DNA of 64,000 nucleotides from CAWANP01 sp963783445 (GTDB lineage Bacteria > Chloroflexota > Anaerolineae > JAAYZQ01). The stretch lies in NCBI GenBank assembly GCA_963783445.1, contig CAWANP010000019.1, positions 534,872 to 598,871 of the forward strand, written 5' to 3'. The position numbers and the translations under genes were made by a program. This document shows positions 28,001 through 39,045 of the stretch, piece by piece; the first letter of the stretch is position 1, and every line of letters starts with the position of its first letter. The notes under the pieces were generated by a model that did not search any database, was not told the DNA's origin, and worked only from the letters and a program-made list of their open reading frames with translations.

Positions 28001-28432
28001 TGCATCTGCAGTTCTGCTGGTCAGGATTGACGGCAGAATCTCTCAATAGAATCAATGCTGTGGCAGTGCCCTTCTACAAGTACTGACTGCCGGATCTGTC
28101 ATTGCCTATCTATCCATGGCGCGTAGCACCACTCTATCGGAAACGACACTGCCAAACTGTCCCTGCGACGAGCGCAGCGAGAGCCTGTCCTGAGCGCAGC
28201 GTCAGGAAAGCAATCTCCACCTGTGACCGAGGGGAGACTCTCGGCCCAAACGACGGGCCTCGCAGTGACGCGGTTGGTGCCATCCGTATGCGCGCCGTTT
28301 GCGCCGAAGCACCGCCACGAGGACTCGCGGTGGCAATCCTCAGGGCACAGGTGGGGATCGCCTCGCTGAAGCTCGCGATGACCGGCCTGCCGCTGCCCAA
28401 AGCACAGAGTTCTGTTGGCACCGAGACCTACC
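28001..28432. repeat. Intergenic repeat-like region with long inverted repeat
   Basis: A 430-base gap without a credible gene. GCAATCTCCACCTGTG (28210-28225) and CACAGGTGGGGATCGC (28346-28361) are inverted copies (14 of 16) separated by 120 bases. A CCTGAGCGCAGCGTCAGG palindrome (28189-28206) sits just outside. The text between (GGGCCTCGCAGTGACGCGG) resembles dispersed non-autonomous repeats common in Chloroflexota genomes. The promoter of the MFS gene should lie in the last ~70 bases; none is obvious. Confidence 0.45.
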
Positions 28433-29647
28433 ATGGACACAACGAACCGCAAGAATGTCCTGATCTTATCACTGACCCTGGCTGTCGTCATGCTGGGTTT
28501 TGGCATGGTGATGCCGGTTTTTCCCTTTTATATCGAGAGCATGGGCGCCAGCGGCAGCGAGCTGGGCCTGTTGATCGCCATCTCGCCTCTGATGCAGCTC
28601 GTCTTTGCCCCCATCTGGGGCAGCGTCTCGGACCGGCGCGGGCGCAAGCCGGTCCTGCTCCTCGGCCTGTTGGGCTATGGCGTCTCGATGCTGCTCTTTG
28701 GCCTGGCCACCGAACTGTGGATGCTCTTTGCCGCCAGAGGGGTAGGGGCCATCCTCTCGGCGGCGACCATGCCCACCACGATGGCCTATGTCAGCGACTG
28801 CACGTCCAAGGAGGATCGGGGTGGCGGCATCGGCGCCCTGGGTGCCGCCACAGGGCTGGGCATCGTGCTCGGCCCGGCACTGGGCGGCTGGCTGGCGGTG
28901 GATTCGCTCTCCACGCCCTTCTTTCTCACGGCCGGCGTGTGCCTGCTGACCCTGTTGCTGGTCTGGTTCTTTCTGCCCGAGTCGCTACCCAGGGAGGCCC
29001 GCCAGCCGGCGGCCGGCGGGATCCGGCTGGCCGGCCAGCTCGGCGAGATGTGGCAGGCCCTGCGCAGCCCCCTGGGAGTGCTGCTCCTTATGGCTTTCCT
29101 GGTGAGCTTTGGACTAACCTGCTTTCAGGGGGTCTTTGGCCTCTTTGCCTCGCAGCAATATGGCCATGGGCCAAAAGAGGTCGGCTGGATCCTGGCCGTC
29201 ATGGGCATTGTGGCCGCGGTCACGCAGGGCGTCTTGACCGGCCCGCTGACCAAACGCTGGGGCGAGGCGGCCGTGATCAAGGTCACCCTGCTGGCCAGTG
29301 CTGTTGGCTTTGGGTTGCTGTTGACGGCGGAGAGCCTGGGTATGGTACTCCTGACGACCGGGCTTTTCACGCTGCCCAACGCCCTGCTGCGGCCGGCCGT
29401 CATCTCGCTGACTTCCAAGAAGGCGGATGCCCGGCAGGGGGTGGCGATGGGCCTCAACAACTCGTTCAACAGCCTGGGCCGCATCGTGGGGCCTATCTGG
29501 GCCGGATTTGCATTCGATGCCAATCCATATCTGCCCTATCTCAGCGGCGCGGCCATCATGCTGGCCGGCTTTCTGGCCAGCATGGCCTGGCTTCCCCAGG
29601 AAATGGAGCTGGATGCCGAGCCCCAACGGCGGGGCATCCAGGTGTAG
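28433..29647 (+). CDS. MFS multidrug exporter
   Basis: 404 residues from the ATG at 28433. Twelve hydrophobic segments. The major-facilitator motif A is GSVSDRRGRKPVLLLGLLGY (loop 2-3). Motif C of the drug:H+ antiporter branch is present as GAATGLGIVLGPALGGWLA in helix 5. The C-terminal half contains GPLTKRWGEAAVIK (the repeat of motif A) and GLNNSFNSLGRIVGPIWAGF. These features point to a 12- to 14-helix proton-driven exporter such as TetA/Bcr types. It is single, with a repeat-rich spacer on each side; the nearby TetR gene could regulate it but faces an ABC locus. Confidence 0.87.
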   Translation: MDTTNRKNVLILSLTLAVVMLGFGMVMPVFPFYIESMGASGSELGLLIAISPLMQLVFAPIWGSVSDRRGRKPVLLLGLLGYGVSMLLFGLATELWMLFAARGVGAILSAATMPTTMAYVSDCTSKEDRGGGIGALGAATGLGIVLGPALGGWLAVDSLSTPFFLTAGVCLLTLLLVWFFLPESLPREARQPAAGGIRLAGQLGEMWQALRSPLGVLLLMAFLVSFGLTCFQGVFGLFASQQYGHGPKEVGWILAVMGIVAAVTQGVLTGPLTKRWGEAAVIKVTLLASAVGFGLLLTAESLGMVLLTTGLFTLPNALLRPAVISLTSKKADARQGVAMGLNNSFNSLGRIVGPIWAGFAFDANPYLPYLSGAAIMLAGFLASMAWLPQEMELDAEPQRRGIQV

Positions 29648-29927
29648 ATTGATCGCGCAATCGCACAAGCGGGATACCCCAACTGCTGGTCAGCCATGGT
29701 TCGTCACCGGCGCTCCAGCGCCGTGCCGCGAACGGAAGCGCGCTGAAGCATGCCCTGAGCGAAGCCGAAGGGCGCGCACTACGAACAGATCCGGCCTAAA
29801 TAAGGGTTGCCCGCGGTGCTTCCATAGCTGAGCCGGAAGAGTAGATCCCCGTTTCCTTGCGAGAAATCCTCTGCAAAACCCATTCAATTGCTGGTGATAG
29901 CACCCCGCGCATCCTGAGGCTATGGAT
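29648..29927. other. Intergenic region after the MFS gene
   Basis: Holds a small hairpin CGGCGCT-CC-AGCGCCG near 29708 and a dispersed palindrome GCCCTGAGCGAAGCCGAAGG (ending GC) at 29752-29773, related to 13433-13455. No gene is seen. Confidence 0.4.
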
Positions 29928-29984
29928 TTGACATCCTCCGCGCCACATGATAAAATGCGCGCCGGTACTAAACGAGCGTTCAGT
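29928..29984 (+). promoter_or_regulatory. tetR-family promoter with TetR-type operator
   Basis: TTGACA (29928-29933), exactly 17 bases, TAAAAT (29951-29956): a near-consensus sigma70 promoter. Ten bases downstream is ACTAAACGAGCGTTCAGT (29967-29984), an imperfect palindrome of the AACG-NN-CGTT kind bound by many TetR proteins. Its place over the start site suggests autorepression by the regulator encoded at 30046. Confidence 0.65.
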
Positions 29985-30045
29985 CAGTCTGATGGCCTAG
30001 CTCGACCGGGTTGGACTTGTTTGGTGAGAGGTAGGGGAGGCTAAG

Positions 30046-30633
30046 ATGGTGACAAGCGACCAGGCCGCGGGAAGGCAATGCATCCTGGAGCAAGCACGAC
30101 AGCTTTTTTTTGCGCATGGCTACCATGGCGTGTCCATCCGCGACATCGTCCAGGCCTGCGGGCTCTCTAACGCCGCGCTCTATTATCACTTTGGCAGCAA
30201 GCAGAATCTCTACATAGAGGTGATCAGGGGCTTTGTGGCCAGTGTGGTCCGGCCGGTGCAGGAGGCGGAAGCGGGCAGCGGCTCCAGTCGCGAGCGACTG
30301 ACCAGAATGGTCCTGGCGTTTGCCCGGTTTAGCTTCGAGTCACGGAGCGAGCTTCAGACGCTGCTGCGTGACCTCACGGCGTGTGAGGGGGAGGAGATCC
30401 AGCAATTGATCCCCGAGGTGACAGGGCAGGTTCTGGCCCCTTTTGCCGCGGTCCTGGAGGATGGCATCGCCGCCGGCGAGATACGGGCGGTGGATGTGCG
30501 CCGCACCAGCTTCTTGCTGATGGGCATGCTCAATTCGCTGGCCGCTCGCCGCATGCATGGACCCGTAGCCGAACCATTGGCAGAGGACGTGGATCTGGCA
30601 ATCAGCACACTATTTGAAGGGATTGGCACATAG
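30046..30633 (+). CDS. TetR/AcrR-family transcriptional regulator
   Basis: 195 residues. The N-terminal DNA-binding domain is clear: QARQLFFAHGYHGVSIRDIVQACGLSNAALYYHFGSKQNLYIEVI, the classical TetR helix-turn-helix. The C-terminal ligand domain (LLRDLTACEGEEIQQLIPEV...) is all helical and not diagnostic. AGGGGAGG precedes the ATG. It is followed within ~70 bases by the ABC ATPase on the same strand, so it probably governs that transporter through the operator just upstream of itself. Confidence 0.9.
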   Translation: MVTSDQAAGRQCILEQARQLFFAHGYHGVSIRDIVQACGLSNAALYYHFGSKQNLYIEVIRGFVASVVRPVQEAEAGSGSSRERLTRMVLAFARFSFESRSELQTLLRDLTACEGEEIQQLIPEVTGQVLAPFAAVLEDGIAAGEIRAVDVRRTSFLLMGMLNSLAARRMHGPVAEPLAEDVDLAISTLFEGIGT

Positions 30634-30700
30634 ATGGTACGTGTAGAACGGCGTCTGAGGGCGAGGCGATAGCGGTCCGATCCTCAGACCGTCACCGGAA

Positions 30701-32717
30701 CCGATCATCCAATTGCGTGGACGTCGTCAAGGTCTATGAGACCGGAGCAGGCGGTTTCACAGCCATTAACGGCATCAGCCTGGATATCCAGCGGGGAGAG
30801 TTCCTGGGGGTCATTGGCAAGTCAGGTGCTGGCAAGACCACGCTGCTCAACCTGATCTCCGGGGTCAGTGAGATTGACCTCGGGTGAGGTGCTCTTTAAC
30901 GAAGACGTCGATTCTGGTGCGCGTGACGATCTAACCAAGCGCAGCAGCAAGACGGCATGTCCATACAAGGGATGGATGAGGACGGGCTGGCCGTGTGGCG
31001 GGGCAACAACATGGGCATTGTCTACCAGTCCTTCGAGCTGATGCCCCAACTGAACCTGGTCCAGAACGTCATGCTGCCCCAGGACTTTGCGGGCACCTAC
31101 CAGGCCCAGAATCAGCCAGGCGCATGCGCTGGAACTGCTGGACAGGGTCGAACTGCTGGAGCACGCCTACAAGCTGCCGGCCCATACCTCCGGCGGCCAG
31201 AAGCAGCGTATCGCCATTGCCCGAGCTCTGGTGAACGACCCGCCGGTCATCATTGCCGACGAGCCGACGGGCAACCTGGACACGGTGACTACGGAGACGA
31301 TTTTTCAGATCTTTGAGGCGCTGGTGGCACAGGGCAAGACCGTCATCGTGGTCACGCACGACAACAGCCTGGCCGCGCGCTTTTCCCGGCGGGTGTACAT
31401 ATCCGATGGTGAGCTTGTGGACAGCTACGAACAGGGCAGCTTTGTGGTAACCAGGGAATCTGGCGAGGATGTTCAAGCCATCGAGTCGGCCGCCGCGGCT
31501 GCTAACAGTGGAGCGGCCGTCCTGGAACCGGTCGAGCGCGCGGCGAGGACGCCGCGCGATTGCCAGGCGAACAACGGAGCCGTGGTGCAGGCATCTGGAC
31601 TGGAACCGGAGAATGCGGCCATCGTCCTGCGCGATGTGGTCAAGACCTACGTAAACGCCGCCGGCGAGTTCCCCGCCCTGAAGGGCATCAACCTGCAGAT
31701 GTGCTACGGGCAGTTTGTGTCCCTGGTCGGCAAGTCGGGCTGTGGCAAGTCCACGCTGCTGAATATGCTGACCGGGATCGATCACCCCACCTCGGGCGAG
31801 GTGATTGTCGGCGGGCGGAATATCTACGAGATGACCGAAAGCCAGCGGGCTTTGTGGCGCGGCCGCAACGTGGGCATCGTCTTTCAGTTCTTCCAGCTCC
31901 TGCCAACGCTCACGCTTGCTGGAAAATACCATGCTGCCCATGGACTACTGCGACGTATACCGGAGCCAGCGAGCGGCCGGAGCGGGCCATGGAGTTGCTG
32001 TCCATGGTCGGGCTGGAGGAACAGGCCCACCAGTTGCCGGCTTCGGTATCAAGCGGGCAGCAGCAAAGCGCCGCCATCGCCCGGGCGCTGGCCACCGATC
32101 CACCCATCATTGTCGCCGACGAGCCGACCGGCAACCTGGACTCGCGCTCGGCCGAGGCCATCCTTCGCCTGTTCGGTGAACTGGCCGATCAGGGCAAGAC
32201 GATCCTGCTGGTCACCCACGATCCTTCCTTTACCAAGGCCACCGATCAGACGGTGATCCTCTCCGACGGCGAGATCATCGACGACCTGGTGGCGCGGGCC
32301 CTGCCCCTGCTGAGCCATCCGGAGATGCTCAAGGCGACCCACCAGGCCGAGAAGCGCCAGTACGAGCCGGGCTCGTTGATCCTCCAGCAGGGGAAGCAGG
32401 TGGACCATTTCTTCATGATCGCCAGCGGAGAGGTAGACGTCGTGCTGAACAGTCCGGGCTGTCCAGAGATCACCCTGGCCCGTCTGGGAGAGGGCCAGTT
32501 CTTTGGCGAGGTAGAACTGCTGCATAGTGAGAACTCGATCGCCAGCGTGCGCGCCGCGACCACGGGACCGGTGGAGCTGTCCCTGCTGTCCAAGAACGGC
32601 TTCCGGCAGTTGCTGGGTGGATCGCCCTCCACGCAGGAGATGGTAGCAAAAGTGGCCCGGACGCGCCGGGAGGAGAATCTGGCGCAGAATGGGGTCCATT
32701 CTGGGGATTGTGAATAG
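30701..32717 (+). pseudogene. Two-ATPase ABC protein fused to a cyclic-nucleotide-binding domain, multiply frameshifted
   Basis: LolD/MacB-type ATPase, a second ATPase and a C-terminal CRP-type domain in one chain. ATPase 1: IIQLR then DVVKVYETGAGGF, P-loop GVIGKSGAGKTTLLNL (about 30815), HTSGGQKQRIAIARAL, IIADEPTGNLD. ATPase 2: VSLVGKSGCGKSTLLNMLTG (about 31730), a degraded signature SVSSGQQQSAAIARAL, IVADEPTGNLDS. cNMP domain: YEPGSLILQQGKQVDHFFMIASGEV and FGEVELLHSENSIASVRA (phosphate-binding loop). Frame shifts lie near 30716, 30885, 31115, 31925 and 31965; the true start is unclear. Between the ATPases is an Ala-rich linker. The FtsX-type permease downstream is the likely partner. Confidence 0.72.
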
Positions 32718-32727
32718 GGAGGAACAG

Positions 32728-33552
32728 ATGGAGCATATCGAGGGATCTTTAAGGGAGTTCGAGACGCCGATATCTACTATCAGGGTTGGCTTCCCGACGA
32801 GAAGGCAAAAGCTGTACTGCTGGTTGTTCACGGGCTGGGCGAACATTGTGGACGCTATGAGAATGTGGTCAATCACTTTATCCCGTTGGGCTATGCCGTC
32901 TATGGGCTTGATCATATTGGACACGGCAAATCGGAGGGAGCGCGCGAGTACGTCGAGCGGTTTGACGATTTCACCGATACGCTGACCATCTTTTACGACA
33001 TGATCACGGCATGGCAGCCGGGCAAGCCAATCTTCATCCTGGGTCACAGTATGGGTGGTCTGATCACATCCTACTACTTGCTGGATTGCCAGGACAAGTT
33101 CAAGGGAGCGGTCATCTCTGCCCCGGCCGTCAAGGTCGGTGACAGTTTCTCACCCGCAGCCATCGCGATGAGCAGAGTCTTGTCGAAACTGGTACCCAAG
33201 ATGGGTCTGATCGCGCTGGATGCCAACGGACATCTCGCGAGACCCAGAGGTGGTGGAGGCCTATGTGAACGACCCCCTGGTCTACCATGGAAAGACGACT
33301 GCGCGGTTGGGAGCGGAATCGCTGTCCGCCATGCTGCGGGTCACGGCAGAGGCTGGCAAGATCACGCTGCCATTCATTGTCGTGCAGGGCAGCCAGGACA
33401 GCCTGGTTGAACCAGCCGGCGCCCAGATGCTCTACGACAAGGCCAGCTCCGAAGACAAGAGCCTCAAGATCTATGAGGGGCTGTATCACGAGGTATTCAA
33501 CGAGCCAGAACGCGACCGCGTTCTAGAGGATGTGCGAAGACGTGAGCATTGA
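32728..33552 (+). pseudogene. Monoacylglycerol-lipase-like alpha/beta hydrolase, frameshifted
   Basis: ATG at 32728 after GGGAGGAACAG. It is a lysophospholipase/monoacylglycerol lipase family protein: VLLVVHGLGEHCGRYENVVNHF (oxyanion HG motif), nucleophile elbow FILGHSMGGLITSYY, Asp in VVQGSQDSLVEPAGAQML and His in YEGLYHEVFNEPER. Breaks occur near 32752 (one T restores SFKGVRDADIYYQGWLPD) and near 33222 (restores LDATDISRDPEVVEAYV). About 275 residues when joined, normal length. It sits between ABC ATPase and permease genes, so the locus may handle lipids or lipoproteins. Confidence 0.77.
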
Positions 33553-33582
33553 GATCACATTCTGACAGGGTAGTGAGGGGTT

Positions 33583-35996
33583 ATGCAAGAAAACCGAAAC
33601 GTCATGAGGCCGCGCTGGAGCAAGGTGCTGGCCGACCTGTGGGACAACAAGACGCGCACGTTGCTGGTGGTGCTCTCTATCGCGGTCGGGGTATTCGCCG
33701 TGGGTACCATTGCCAACGCCTTCCAGATCCTTTCGGTAGATATCCATGCCAGCTATGCTTCGGTGAACCCGGCCAATATCACCATCCTGACCGAGCCCTT
33801 TGACGAGGCGTTTCTCAGTTCTGTGGAGGGCATGCCGGGAGTGGCCGATGCCGAGGGCCGCCAGCATGTGACGGTGAGCATCAAGCTGGACGGTGAACCT
33901 GCAAAGAGCCTGGAGCTGATTGCTATCAAGGATTTTGCCGAGTCCAAGATCGGTCTGCTTGAGACCAAGGAGGGCCAGTCCATCCCGGCGGACCAGGAGA
34001 TGCTGCTGGGCTTTGATTCCATGAGCGATCCAGGCTTTGGCGTTGGATACGTGCTTGCGGTTGAGCTTGCAGATGGTACGCAACGGCGGCTGCCGGTGGT
34101 GGGTTCGGTAGCAGACCAGAGTGCGGAGCAGGATCCGACGCAGTTGACCAGGGGCTATGTCACCTATGATTCACTGGAATGGCTGGGCGAGGACACGAAT
34201 TTCGACAGGCTTCGTCGTTACCGTAAGTGAGGGCTCCAACAACGAGGCCCATATTGAGTCGGTGGCGGCGACCATCGAAGACAAGCTTGAAAAGAGCGGC
34301 CGCCAGGTCTTCCGTACCTGGACCGGCAAGTCTGGCGAGCATCCCCAGGCGACGATGGTTGTGGCCATCCTGGGCATTTTCGGCGCGCTGGGCGTGCTGG
34401 TCATGCTGCTCAGCACTTCTCTGATCTTTAATACGCTCAACGCCCTGCTCGCCCAGAACCTGCGCCAGATCGGCGTGATGAAGCTGATCGGGGCGCGCAG
34501 TTTCCAGATCCTGGGCATGTACCTGATCCTGATCCTTCTGTTTGGCCTCCTGGCTCTCTTGATAGCCGCTCCCGCCGCGGTGCTGGCAGGCTACGGGCTG
34601 TCATGGTTTCTGGCCTTTATGATGAATGCCAACGTGCAGGGCATTCGCATTTTCCCTACCACGATCGTCATGCAGCTCGTGCTCTCTCTGCTGGTGCCCC
34701 TGGGGGCAGGATTTGTCCCCGTGAACAGCGGTTCCAAGATCAAGGTGCGCCGGGCCCTCAGCAACGACCGGTCCAGGCGATCAGCCAACGGTCAGCGGTG
34801 TGTGGCAGCGACTTGGGACCTTGCTGGGATGGGTCTCGCGGCCGGTCATGCTCTCTATCCGCAATACGTTCCGGCGCAGGGGGCGTCTGATTCTCACGCT
34901 CCTGTCCCTGACGGTGGCGGGCTCCGTCTTTATCGCGGTCTTTAATGTGCGGGTCTCGATGCAAGACTTTATGGATGGGATGATGCAACACTTTATGGCC
35001 GATCTCACCCTGAGCCTCGAGCGGCCCTACCGGACCTCTACCGTGGAGCAAGCCGCCCTCCAGGTGCCGGGCATTCAGTCGATTGAAGCCTGGTCGGGGG
35101 CGAGTGGGGAGGTCATGGATCCGAGTGGAAACGTCATCGAGCATCTGGCAATCACAGCGCCACCCGCCGGCAGCGTGCTGATCGATCCCGAAGATAACGG
35201 AGGGACGCTGGCTGCTGCCCGGCGATGGCAATGCCATTGTGACTTCGGAAGCGATCCGGAATACCTATCCGGACATCAAGCCGGGCGATACGCTGCGCCT
35301 GAGCCTGTCGGGTGAACCAGAGGAGACGTGGACCCTGGTCGGGATGTTCAGTTTCCCCGACTTTGTTGGCGACCCGCTGGCCTATGTTCCCCTCGAGCTC
35401 ACTCTCCGGCAGCCAGCGGGAGCCCACGCACCTCACTTCCTACCGGCTGGCCACCGGCGACCGGAGCGTGGAAGGGCAGATGAGGATTGGCGCTGCCCTT
35501 GACCAGCACCTGCGGGCACTGCGGCTTCAATGTCAGCGCCGTGCAAACCGGGGCAGAGATCCAGGAGATGAGCGCGCAGATGATCAATATCCTCATTGTG
35601 CTTCTGTTGATGATGGCCCTGCTGACAGCCGTGGTCGGCAGCATCGGCTTGACGGGCACCATGGGCATGAACGTGCTGGAACGAACACGCGAGATCGGCG
35701 TCATGCGCGCCATCGGCGCGGTGGACTCGGCCATCGTCAAGTCGGTGGTCATCGAAGGCGCCTTTATCGGTCTGATCAGTTGGGTCATCGCCGTGCCGCT
35801 CTCCTTTCCCATCAGCTACGTGCTGTTGACCATCATCAGCACGTCGATGGGCATCGGCGATATTGGCCTGAGCGTCACCCCACAGGGCATGATCATCTGG
35901 CTGGTGCTGGTCTTGGTCCTGACGGTGCTGGCCAGCGTGTGGCCCGCTCGCAACGCCTCACGCCTGACCATCCGCGAGGTACTGGCCTACGAGTGA
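33583..35996 (+). pseudogene. FtsX/MacB-type ABC permease with two FtsX domains, multiply frameshifted
   Basis: About 800 residues when joined. It starts with MRPRWSKVLADLWDNKTRTLLVVLSIAVGVFAVG (first membrane helix) followed by an extracytoplasmic MacB-PCD-like domain. The first FtsX core is FNTLNALLAQNLRQIGVMKLIGARSFQILGMYL. The second half begins VMLSIRNTFRRRGRLILTLLSLTVAGSVFIAVFNVR and ends with the FtsX core GMNVLERTREIGVMRAIGAVDSAIVKSVVIEG and three helices. Frame breaks lie near 34207, 34769, 35208, 35403 and 35520. The architecture matches exporters of lipoprotein, lipid or peptide substrates. It is the likely partner of the ATPase at 30701-32717. Confidence 0.77.
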
Positions 35997-36082
35997 GCAG
36001 GCGGGATGGTGAGCCGCCGTGGTCTTTGCGCTCCAGCTAGTTCCACGGTACAATGCCGGTACTGCCGCTCAGGAGGATTGCG

Positions 36083-37186
36083 ATGGTCTTTAGACGCAGA
36101 CCCGTCCTTAGACCCAGATACCCCTTCAGGAATCTGGTCTTTCAGGGGGGCGGCGTCAAAGCCTATGTCTATCATGGCGCCCTGCGCGTCCTCGATGAGT
36201 ACGGCATCCTGTCACAGGTCGAGCGAGTTGCTGGGACCTCCGCGGGGGCACTGCAAGCGATGGCCCTGTGCTTTCGACTCGGTGTCGAGGAGACCATCGA
36301 GCTTTACAAGACCGTCGACTACTCCAAGGTCCGGTCCCTGCGGAGTACAGACGAATCCGAACAGAGAAGCAGCAGCGGACTGGTCGCGGGACTGGCACAT
36401 GTGCAGGGCGACCTGGAGGGGGCCAGCCGCATGTTGCGCAGGTACGGGCTCTATTCCAACGCCTATGTCAAACACTGGTTGAGGACTGCCATCTCTGACC
36501 ATTGTGACGGCAATGGGCGGGCGACCTTTGCCGAATTTCGAGCCCGCGGTTTCCGCGACCTCTACACTGTAGCTGTCAATCTTACCCGCCAGAGGGTAGA
36601 GGTCTTTTCCGCCGATAGAACGCCAAATGTGGCTGTTACCGATGCCGTCCTGATGTCAAGCACCGTCCCCTTCTTTTTCGAGGCTGTTCGCTTTGACGGG
36701 GAAAACCTCGGGCAGGGGGACTATTACATCGATGGCGGCATGTTGAGCAACTATCCGCTTACGATTTTCGATGGGCCCGGGTTCGAAAAGGGCAATCGCC
36801 ACTTCTTGTATGGCGTCAACTGGGAAACGCTCGGCTGCCAATTGGTTGAACCAGAGGACTGCTTGCACCGTGGCGGGGAGATCACCAGCATCGTGAGCTA
36901 TGCGGCCAACGTAGTCGAAAGCCTGGGCAGCATTCAGAATGTGGCTGTTGACATGCGCACAGTAGACCGCTGGCGGTCGATCCCGATCAGCAATTGTGGT
37001 GTTTCGGCGCTCAACTTTGACATCCAGCCCACCGAGAGCGATCCCAAGTACGTTGAAATGGTGCAGACCGGAGAGCAAGCCACAAGGGAGTATCTGGACA
37101 ACTATCGGAATCCCACCGATCGTCTGGCCGATCTCAAGGAGAGGCTAGCTGTTGCTCTGAGAGCCGTCACCGATCAACAGGATTGA
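36083..37186 (+). CDS. Patatin-like phospholipase
   Basis: 367 residues from the ATG at 36083, which has CAGGAGGATTGCG before it. It has all patatin hallmarks: the glycine-rich oxyanion motif FQGGGVKAYVYHGAL (about residue 18), the nucleophile elbow AGTSAGAL with the catalytic Ser, and the Asp of the dyad in YYIDGGMLSNYPL. Expected activity is acyl-ester hydrolysis of membrane lipids. No signal peptide or membrane helix. It is 86 bases after the permease gene and may be read with the lipase and transporter, giving two lipid hydrolases in one locus. Confidence 0.87.
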   Translation: MVFRRRPVLRPRYPFRNLVFQGGGVKAYVYHGALRVLDEYGILSQVERVAGTSAGALQAMALCFRLGVEETIELYKTVDYSKVRSLRSTDESEQRSSSGLVAGLAHVQGDLEGASRMLRRYGLYSNAYVKHWLRTAISDHCDGNGRATFAEFRARGFRDLYTVAVNLTRQRVEVFSADRTPNVAVTDAVLMSSTVPFFFEAVRFDGENLGQGDYYIDGGMLSNYPLTIFDGPGFEKGNRHFLYGVNWETLGCQLVEPEDCLHRGGEITSIVSYAANVVESLGSIQNVAVDMRTVDRWRSIPISNCGVSALNFDIQPTESDPKYVEMVQTGEQATREYLDNYRNPTDRLADLKERLAVALRAVTDQQD

Positions 37187-37403
37187 AAACCGCGACCTCC
37201 ATCTTGAGGTCCGAACGCCGGCTTGTATCTGCTGCCCGCGTCTGTTTTCGCATATCAGCCTCTTCCCTATCGGGTCCAACATTCTGAAGTAGGGTTCTAC
37301 GAAACTATGGTCGCCACTGTTCGATGCTCGTAACTCTTTCCCGTTTTTGACTCTATTGCTCGTTGCGTTGTCGCTCTTCAGAATCCAAAGCAAGGAGGCA
37401 AGG

Positions 37404-39045
37404 ATGAGTTCACCTGATTCTCCAGCAGACTGTCTGGTTAAGGCCGATCTCGTTCTGACCAACGGGAGGGTCTGGACAGTTGACAAGGATAACCCTCAAG
37501 CAGAAGCTGTCGCCGTGTGGAATGGTACCATTCTGGCCGTGGGCAGCACGCAGGAGATCGGTTCGCTGGCGGGTCCTGCGACAGAGATCATTGACCTGGA
37601 GGGCAAGCTGGTCCTGCCGGGGTTTAGCGACAGCCACACACACTTTGTGTTTGGCGGCTTCCACCTGCTGGGAGTCAATCTCAGGGGTGCCAGGAGCGAG
37701 CAAGAGTTCGGAGAGCTGCTGGCGGCCAAATCGACGGAGCTGCCGGAAGGTGACTGGCTCACCGGAGGAAGGTGGGATCACGAAAACTGGCCGGGGGGCA
37801 ATTACCCGACCAAAGAACTCATCGATGCGTACGTGCCGGACCGGCCGGTGCATGTGGACAGATATGACGGCCACATGACTGTGGCCAATAGCCTGGCGCT
37901 GCAGATGGCCGGTATCTCGGCCGAGACCCAGAATCCCGTAGGCGGTATCATCCTGCGCCAACCTGAGACGAGGGAGCCAGCCGGTGGGCTGCAGGACACC
38001 GCAAGCAAACTAGTGGACAGGATCATCCCGCCCCCAAGCCGTGCTCAAGTGCATCAGGCCATCGAGAAGGCACTTGAGCTCGCTCGCCGGCATGGATTCA
38101 CCTGCATCCATCAGGTGGACCTGACACCCCTCCACTTGGAGATCTACCAGGAGCTGCTGGCAGAGGGGCAGCTCACCTCGCGCATCTATGGTTTCATCCC
38201 CATCAAGTCTGCAGCCAGCCTGGTGGACCTGGGTATCCAACGGAATTTCCACCACAAGCACTGGATCGCCATCGGGGGTGTCAAGGCTTTTATGGGATGG
38301 CTCCCTTGGGTCCACCACCGCTCTCTTCTACGAGCCCTATGTCCAGGATCCCTCGACAGCCGGCATCTATCTCGGGGATCCCCTGGAGCTGAGAGAGCAG
38401 CTCATAGAAGCAGACAAGGCTGGGCTGCAACTGGCCGTGCATGCCATCGGAGACCGGGCAAATCATGAGCTTCTGGATACGTTTGAGGAAGTAGTCTCAG
38501 AGAACGGCTTCCGGGACCGGAGGATAAGGGTTGAGCATGCCCAACACATGCTACCCCAGGACTTTGAGCGGTTCGCCCAGCTGGATGTGATCGCCTCGGT
38601 ACAACCCTATCACGCCATTGATGATGCCCGGTTCGCGGAAAAACGCATCGGGCTAGATCGCTGCAAGACCACGTATGCCTTCAATAACTTCCTGGAAAAC
38701 GGCGTCACGATGGCTTTTGGCTCTGACTGGACCGTGGCCCCTTTGGATGCGATCTGGGGGATTTATGCGGCAGTTACCCGCCTGCCTCTGGACGGGTCCT
38801 CTCCGGAAGGCTGGTTTCCAGAACAGCGGATCCCCGTGGATGAGGCCATCAAAGCCTATACCTTGAGTCCCGCCTATGCCTGTTTCCAGGAGGATATTCT
38901 GGGCAGCATCACACCCGGGAAACTGGCAGATATGGTGGTACTGTCCCAGGACATTCGAGAAATCACCACCGAAGCCATCAAGGATGCCGAAGTCCTATAC
39001 ACCATTACGAATGGGAAAGTTGTATATGCCAAAGGGAAGGCGTAG
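37404..39045 (+). pseudogene. YtcJ-like metal-dependent amidohydrolase, one frameshift
   Basis: The ATG at 37404 follows AAGGAGGCAAGG. N-terminal frame: ADLVLTNGRVWTVDKDNPQAEAVAVWNG, then the metal motif LPGFSDSHTHFVFGG. An extra G at about 38295 (TTTATGGGATGGC) breaks the frame at the conserved MDGSLGSTTALFYEPY. The second frame has HAIGDRANHELLD, RVEHAQHMLP and FGSDWTVAPLDA with the remaining metal and catalytic residues. About 546 residues when joined. YtcJ-type enzymes hydrolyse N-acyl or formamide-like bonds; the specific substrate is unknown. It leads the run of guanidine and amide enzymes that follows. Confidence 0.8.
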
